From Desulfospira sp963664655 (GTDB lineage Bacteria > Desulfobacterota > Desulfobacteria > Desulfobacterales > Desulfobacteraceae): a stretch of 64,000 bases of DNA. Below, in pieces: positions 60,185 to 64,000 of this stretch. The notes under the pieces were generated by a model, which did not search any database, was not told the origin of the DNA, and saw only the letters and a list, made by a program, of their open reading frames with translations. The translations under genes and the position numbers were made by a program. Location of the stretch: positions 310,001 through 374,000 of the forward strand of contig OY761554.1 in assembly GCA_963664655.2 (NCBI GenBank), in the 5' to 3' direction. Positions within the stretch are counted from its first letter, which is position 1; each line of letters opens with the position of its first letter.

Positions 60185-63106
60185 TTAGGAATCCAATTGC
60201 GCCGGGCCGCCCAGATACCGGTCGTAAATCTGCCGCACCGCCCGGGCGGCTTCGGCGAATTCATCCTCAGGCACCACGGATTTCTGCTCCTGAAGAGCCA
60301 TGCGGTGGATCCGTTTTCGCATGGTCACATAGGCCTGCTGGAGGGTCCCGCTTTCCTCTCCCGAGATCAGGCCTTCCACGCTCAGGCCTTCCAAAAGCCT
60401 GACATTGTCTGTCCAGTCCGTGACATCCGGGTAGTCATGGGCGTGTTTCAGCGTCAAATACTGGACCAGGAATTCAATGTCCACGATCCCGCCCCGGTCC
60501 TGTTTGAGGTTAAAAAATCCGGGTGCGGGAGACAGCCGTTGCTTTCGCATTTTCTCACGCATATCCCCGACTTCCCGGCAAAGGTCCGGGTCTTTTCGCT
60601 GCCGGCAGAGAACGGATTTGCGAACCTCCTGGAACCGGTCCATGAGAAGGGGGTCTCCGGCCACCGGCCTTGCCCGGATCAGGGCCTGGTGTTCCCAGGT
60701 CCAGGCGTCTGAAACCAGATATGCTTCATAAGCATCAATGTGAGAGACGATCATCCCTGAGTCGCCCCCGGGCCGCAGCCGCATGTCGGCCCCGTAAAGG
60801 GTGCCCGCAGCCGTGTGCATGGAAAGAATATTGATGATCCGCCGGCCCAGGTTGGAATAAAACAAAATGGTCTCAATGGACCGTTTCCCGCCCCAGGTGA
60901 CACCGGGGTCCCCTTTAAACAGAAAGACCAGGTCAAGGTCCGAGGTATATCCCATTTCAAACCCGCCGGCCTTGCCGTAAGCCACAATGGCGAAGCCCTT
61001 TGAATCCGTGCTTCCCGCATCCATCCCCTCGGGAACCCCGTATTTTTCAGTCACAATGTCCCAGGCAATATCAAGGACCTGCGTTAAGACGGTCTGAGCA
61101 ATATAGGTCAGGTGGTCGGACACCTTCATTAAGGGATACCCCCCGCTCACATCGGCGGCCGCCACCCTCAGGGTATTCACCTGCTTGAAAATGTTGAGTT
61201 CTTCAAAAATGTACTCCAAATCCTGTGAAGCGCTTTTTTCCATGCGGGCCGCCATATCTTTTTGGAGGGCGGCAAGCCTGGGCGGCGCATACAGGGTGGC
61301 CGGGTGCATGAGTTCGTCCAGCAGTACGGGATGGTGGCTTAAAAAACGGACAATCCAGGGACTTTTTACGGCCAGGGCAATCAGGGTATCCAGCGCCCCT
61401 TTGTTCTCAAGAAGCAGGGACAAATAGCAGGTCCGCTGCTCAATGGTAATGATCAGGTCAATGAGTTTGCCCAAAAGCGCATCGGCATTGGGCTTGCCGC
61501 CGGCTTTCCTGACCAGCCGCGGCACCAGCCGGGCCAGTTTTTTCCGGCCGTTTTCCGTAAGCCCCCGGGTATGGGGGTGGACCGCCAGGGTTTGCAGCAG
61601 GCTTAAGACCCGGTCCGGGTCTTCATAGCCGGACACGGCCCTGATGCCGGAGGTATACTGGGGATCATTGGCATTGAGCCATACCGACTTAAGGTCCCGG
61701 CTTTCTTTGTCCGGCTGCTCATCCTCTTCTGTCACCAGCAGCTGGACAAAATGAGCATGAACCCGGGACAGTTCTTGGGACAGGCGCTGGTTAAAGGTCT
61801 GGAAATCCCCAAACCCCACGGACAGGGCCAGGATAAGCCGGGACTCCCGGGATTCAGGGATATCATGGGTCTGAAGGTCCCGGTATTCCTGGAGCCGGTT
61901 TTCCACACAGCGCAAGAATTCGTAAGCGGTTTTCAGTTCATCCCGGGTTTTGCCGGGGATCAGCTCCAGAGCAGCGAGCAGGTCCAGAACCGTGAGCACC
62001 TTTCGCTCCTGCAAAGACGGCTCTACCCCGCCCCGGATCAGTTGAAACAGCTGGGCAAAAAATTCGATTTCCCGGATGCCCCCGGCCCCGAGCTTGATAT
62101 TATTTTTAAGTTTGGCGTTTTTAACCTGAAGGGCAATGCGCTGCTTCATGTCCCTGAAGGAATCAAAGGAGCCGTAATCAAAATACCGCCGGTATATAAA
62201 CGGGTTAAGCTTCTTTAGCACCCGGTATCCGCCGGCCATATCCCCGGCCACAGGCTTTGCCTTGATCATGGCGTACCGCTCCCATTCCCGGCCGTGGGCC
62301 TGGTAATACTCTTCAAAGGCTGCCGCACTCATGACAATGGGGCCGCTGTCCCCAAAGGGGCGCAGCCGGGTATCCACCCTGAAAAAATTCAGGCCGTCGC
62401 CCGAGGAAAACAACTGGATCAGTTTGCGGCAAAGCCGGGTAAAAAATTCATTGGCCGAAGATTTTTCATTGCCGGATTCGTCCCGGGTGACCCCCTCCCT
62501 TGGATAGACAAAAATCAGGTCAATGTCTGAAGAAAAATTGAGCTCCCCGGCCCCAAGCTTTCCCATGCCCAGGACGATCAGTTCCATGGGCCGGCCCGTT
62601 TCATCCACCGGGGTCCCGAAGGTTTGGCACAGGTCCTGGTAAAGCCGGTCAAGGCCCGCAGAGATACAGGCCCGGGCCAGGCTGGAAAGGTCTGCCATGG
62701 TCTCTTCAAGGCCGGCCCGGCCATTGATGTCCCGCCAGGCAATCCGGATGGTTTCGTAGAGCTTGAACCGGAGCATGACCTCTTTAAGGCCGGTTGAATC
62801 TGCCAGTTTTTCTTCAAGGCGGCGGGCATGGGTCCGGTCCGAATAGGAACGCTCAAGATCCCCTGAAGATAAAAGGTCATTGAGCAACGATGTGTCCCGG
62901 ATCAGCTGCTCGGCGGTAAACTCGCTGAACAGAAACAGCCGGATCAGCTCGGATTTAAAGTCCCGGCCCGGTGCCGGGTCAAACAGCTGCCCATTTTTTT
63001 CAAGGCTTTCCTGTAACCGGGAAAGCCGGCCTTCAAGCAATTGATAAAGATCAGGGTCAAGATCGGGAAAAACCGCCTCAATATCTGCCAAGGTGATGAG
63101 ATTCAT
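60185..63106 (-). CDS. glnE: Bifunctional glutamine synthetase adenylyltransferase/deadenylase
   Basis: A 973-residue cytosolic enzyme with two nucleotidyltransferase domains. The first, near residue 180, has GMGKLGAGELNFSSDIDLIF; the second, near residue 700, has YGKAGGFEMGYTSDLDLVFLF. Both keep the GxS...DxD catalytic pair, so both the de-adenylylating (N-terminal) and adenylylating (C-terminal) activities are likely. It modifies glutamine synthetase according to the PII protein and glutamine level. The length fits the family. It stands alone; no glnA, glnB or glnD is in the window. Confidence 0.97.
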   Translation of the reverse strand: MNLITLADIEAVFPDLDPDLYQLLEGRLSRLQESLEKNGQLFDPAPGRDFKSELIRLFLFSEFTAEQLIRDTSLLNDLLSSGDLERSYSDRTHARRLEEKLADSTGLKEVMLRFKLYETIRIAWRDINGRAGLEETMADLSSLARACISAGLDRLYQDLCQTFGTPVDETGRPMELIVLGMGKLGAGELNFSSDIDLIFVYPREGVTRDESGNEKSSANEFFTRLCRKLIQLFSSGDGLNFFRVDTRLRPFGDSGPIVMSAAAFEEYYQAHGREWERYAMIKAKPVAGDMAGGYRVLKKLNPFIYRRYFDYGSFDSFRDMKQRIALQVKNAKLKNNIKLGAGGIREIEFFAQLFQLIRGGVEPSLQERKVLTVLDLLAALELIPGKTRDELKTAYEFLRCVENRLQEYRDLQTHDIPESRESRLILALSVGFGDFQTFNQRLSQELSRVHAHFVQLLVTEEDEQPDKESRDLKSVWLNANDPQYTSGIRAVSGYEDPDRVLSLLQTLAVHPHTRGLTENGRKKLARLVPRLVRKAGGKPNADALLGKLIDLIITIEQRTCYLSLLLENKGALDTLIALAVKSPWIVRFLSHHPVLLDELMHPATLYAPPRLAALQKDMAARMEKSASQDLEYIFEELNIFKQVNTLRVAAADVSGGYPLMKVSDHLTYIAQTVLTQVLDIAWDIVTEKYGVPEGMDAGSTDSKGFAIVAYGKAGGFEMGYTSDLDLVFLFKGDPGVTWGGKRSIETILFYSNLGRRIINILSMHTAAGTLYGADMRLRPGGDSGMIVSHIDAYEAYLVSDAWTWEHQALIRARPVAGDPLLMDRFQEVRKSVLCRQRKDPDLCREVGDMREKMRKQRLSPAPGFFNLKQDRGGIVDIEFLVQYLTLKHAHDYPDVTDWTDNVRLLEGLSVEGLISGEESGTLQQAYVTMRKRIHRMALQEQKSVVPEDEFAEAARAVRQIYDRYLGGPAQLDS

Positions 63107-63285
63107 TTGTCCGCCTGTTTAATTATGGTTGCCATCAACCCGGATATGCCAGGTGGTGTGATGGCCCCTTAACATATCCGGACCGGCCCAGGATAATATC
63201 TGGGGCTCAATTTGGCAAGGCTGCCATGGGAAAGTTGGCGGGGTAACCGCATTTATAATCTGTATGACATTTGGAGATTGATTGT

Positions 63286-63411
63286 GAATGTATAAAAAGG
63301 AGACCGGAGGAAGGGAGACGGGAGACCGGATTTGCAGATCCCTCTGGTTGTGGCGTAGGAGCGGGCCATGCCCGCGATCCGATCGCGGGCATGGCCCGCT
63401 CCAACAAGGCT
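63286..63411. repeat. Repeat family C, copy 2, with 45-bp palindrome
   Basis: The same 125-bp unit as at 24161-24290, including the palindrome at 63358-63402 (22-bp arms that are perfect inverses). Around it, 63107-63285 and 63460-63597 show no gene. Confidence 0.85.
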
Positions 63412-63432
63412 ATGTTGCCTACCGAATTTTTC

Positions 63433-63456
63433 CGATTTCGATTTCGATTTCGATTT
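63433..63456. repeat. CGATTT hexamer tandem repeat
   Basis: Four perfect copies of CGATTT directly after the family C element, in an intergenic region. It may be prone to slippage. Confidence 0.75.
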
Positions 63457-63597
63457 CGAGCGGTACCCCTGTGTAAACCGGGGATTCTGAAAATAAGGAA
63501 TTCTGGAGTTTAAATGCATTATTTCAAATGCGGTTCCCCTGGAAAAAGATGGCAGGCACCCGCCATGGAGGAAGGCAGGTGCCTGAGACGGAAAGGT

Positions 63598-64000
63598 TTA
63601 AAAATGGGGTTTTAACGACCAGCTTTCTTTATGGATGATCTCCTGTTTCAGGGTGCTTAACTCCTGCATCCGGTTGATCAGGTTCACCCCGGTAAGGATT
63701 CCGTCGGCGTATACGCAGAGTTTGTAACCGTCTTCCTCTTCGGGATGGCCCTCAATCCGGGTTTCAATATGGTCCCCTGCGGGGTTGATATCGCCGATCT
63801 GGGCATAGGTCCAGTCAAAAAACGGGCTGATGTGCTGGGGGACACCGCCGGGATAGGCACAGTGGGCCCGGGCCATGTTTGACCCGGCGGTCCGCCCCTG
63901 ATAACAGGCGTTGGCCCAGGTGCCAAGCCATTCCTGCCGGCCGGTCAGCAGATTGTGGCCCTGGCAGACATCGCCTGCGGCATACAGGTCCGGGGCAGAG
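63598..64000 (-). CDS. FAD-dependent pyridine-nucleotide-disulfide oxidoreductase (C-terminal part)
   Basis: The last 133 residues of a protein whose start lies beyond the right edge. DLYAAGDVCQG is the second FAD-binding motif (the GD of the flavoprotein family), followed by EWLGTWANACYQGRTAGSNMA and a substrate-binding or dimer domain. This fits NADH:rubredoxin/nitrite-reductase-type oxidoreductases. The reduced partner is unknown. The frame is open from 63598 to the window end. Confidence 0.85.
   Translation of the reverse strand, partial: SAPDLYAAGDVCQGHNLLTGRQEWLGTWANACYQGRTAGSNMARAHCAYPGGVPQHISPFFDWTYAQIGDINPAGDHIETRIEGHPEEEDGYKLCVYADGILTGVNLINRMQELSTLKQEIIHKESWSLKPHF

Noticed and set aside
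1..64000. tRNA or rRNA genes
   Set aside because: No cloverleaf pattern with a TTCRA loop and no rRNA-like segment was found in the intergenic stretches read.

Overview
The window looks like part of the chromosome of an anaerobic, motile, heterotrophic member of the Desulfobacterota, most likely a sulfate reducer of the Desulfobacteraceae type. The grounds are a four-subunit ferredoxin-linked 2-oxoacid oxidoreductase, acyl-CoA dehydrogenase and acyl-CoA ligase genes, a tandem-Cache chemoreceptor with a full che operon, large multi-PAS kinases, a short PEP-CTERM-like protein, and many palindromic intergenic repeats. The assignment is inference; no rRNA, tRNA or taxonomic marker is present.

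Layout. 1-1.8 kb: an ArsR-type repressor, a permease of the DUF318/YraQ type and a CxxC mini-thioredoxin, all leftward from a promoter whose spacer holds an inverted repeat. 1.9-2.8 kb: a gene-free block bounded by 68-bp inverted repeats with a nested 150-bp MITE-like repeat. 2.9-7.1 kb: an AbrB-type membrane protein, then leftward GGDEF, acetylornithine-type aminotransferase and HAD phosphatase genes. 7.3-13.8 kb: a rightward metabolic cluster of radical SAM protein, DRE-TIM aldolase, MinD-like ATPase, delta-alpha-beta-gamma 2-oxoacid:ferredoxin oxidoreductase and glutaredoxin. 13.9-14.6 kb: a small DUF433/DUF5615 toxin-antitoxin-like pair. 14.8-21.5 kb: a leftward signalling operon of periplasmic binding lipoprotein, 1131-residue PAS kinase and hybrid kinase, with a possible sigma-54 promoter. 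21.8-23.8 kb: a secreted beta-helix protein cut short at a palindrome. 24.5-35.3 kb: a che operon (MCP/CheZ-like protein, STAS, CheY, CheA, CheW, CheR, CheB, CheD) divergent from a chemoreceptor. 35.5-40.7 kb: acyl-CoA dehydrogenase, XRE-cupin regulator, branched-chain aminotransferase and AMP-forming ligase. 40.7-43.5 kb: a kinase-like protein without an ATPase domain, a TetR regulator, three identical operators and a small exported protein. 43.6-59.5 kb: four secreted proteins, including a 3725-residue FN3/YD-repeat protein with a cysteine-rich tip. 60.2-63.1 kb: glnE. The right edge holds a partial flavoprotein oxidoreductase.

How the parts fit. The 7-14 kb cluster and the 35-40 kb genes point to ferredoxin-dependent oxidation of 2-oxoacids, acyl-CoAs and branched-chain amino acids. 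The two signalling blocks suggest strong investment in nutrient sensing and taxis. The surface-protein block shares Ig-like domain architecture with the truncated beta-helix protein and is probably an adhesion or matrix locus.

The most unusual points are the CheA with an MshEN-like insert, the double-MCP-tip protein with a CheZ-like DxxxQ motif, the triple TGACC-N3-GGTCA operator, the out-of-frame start of the radical SAM gene, the ligase with glycine at the usual catalytic lysine position, and several families of multi-copy palindromic elements.
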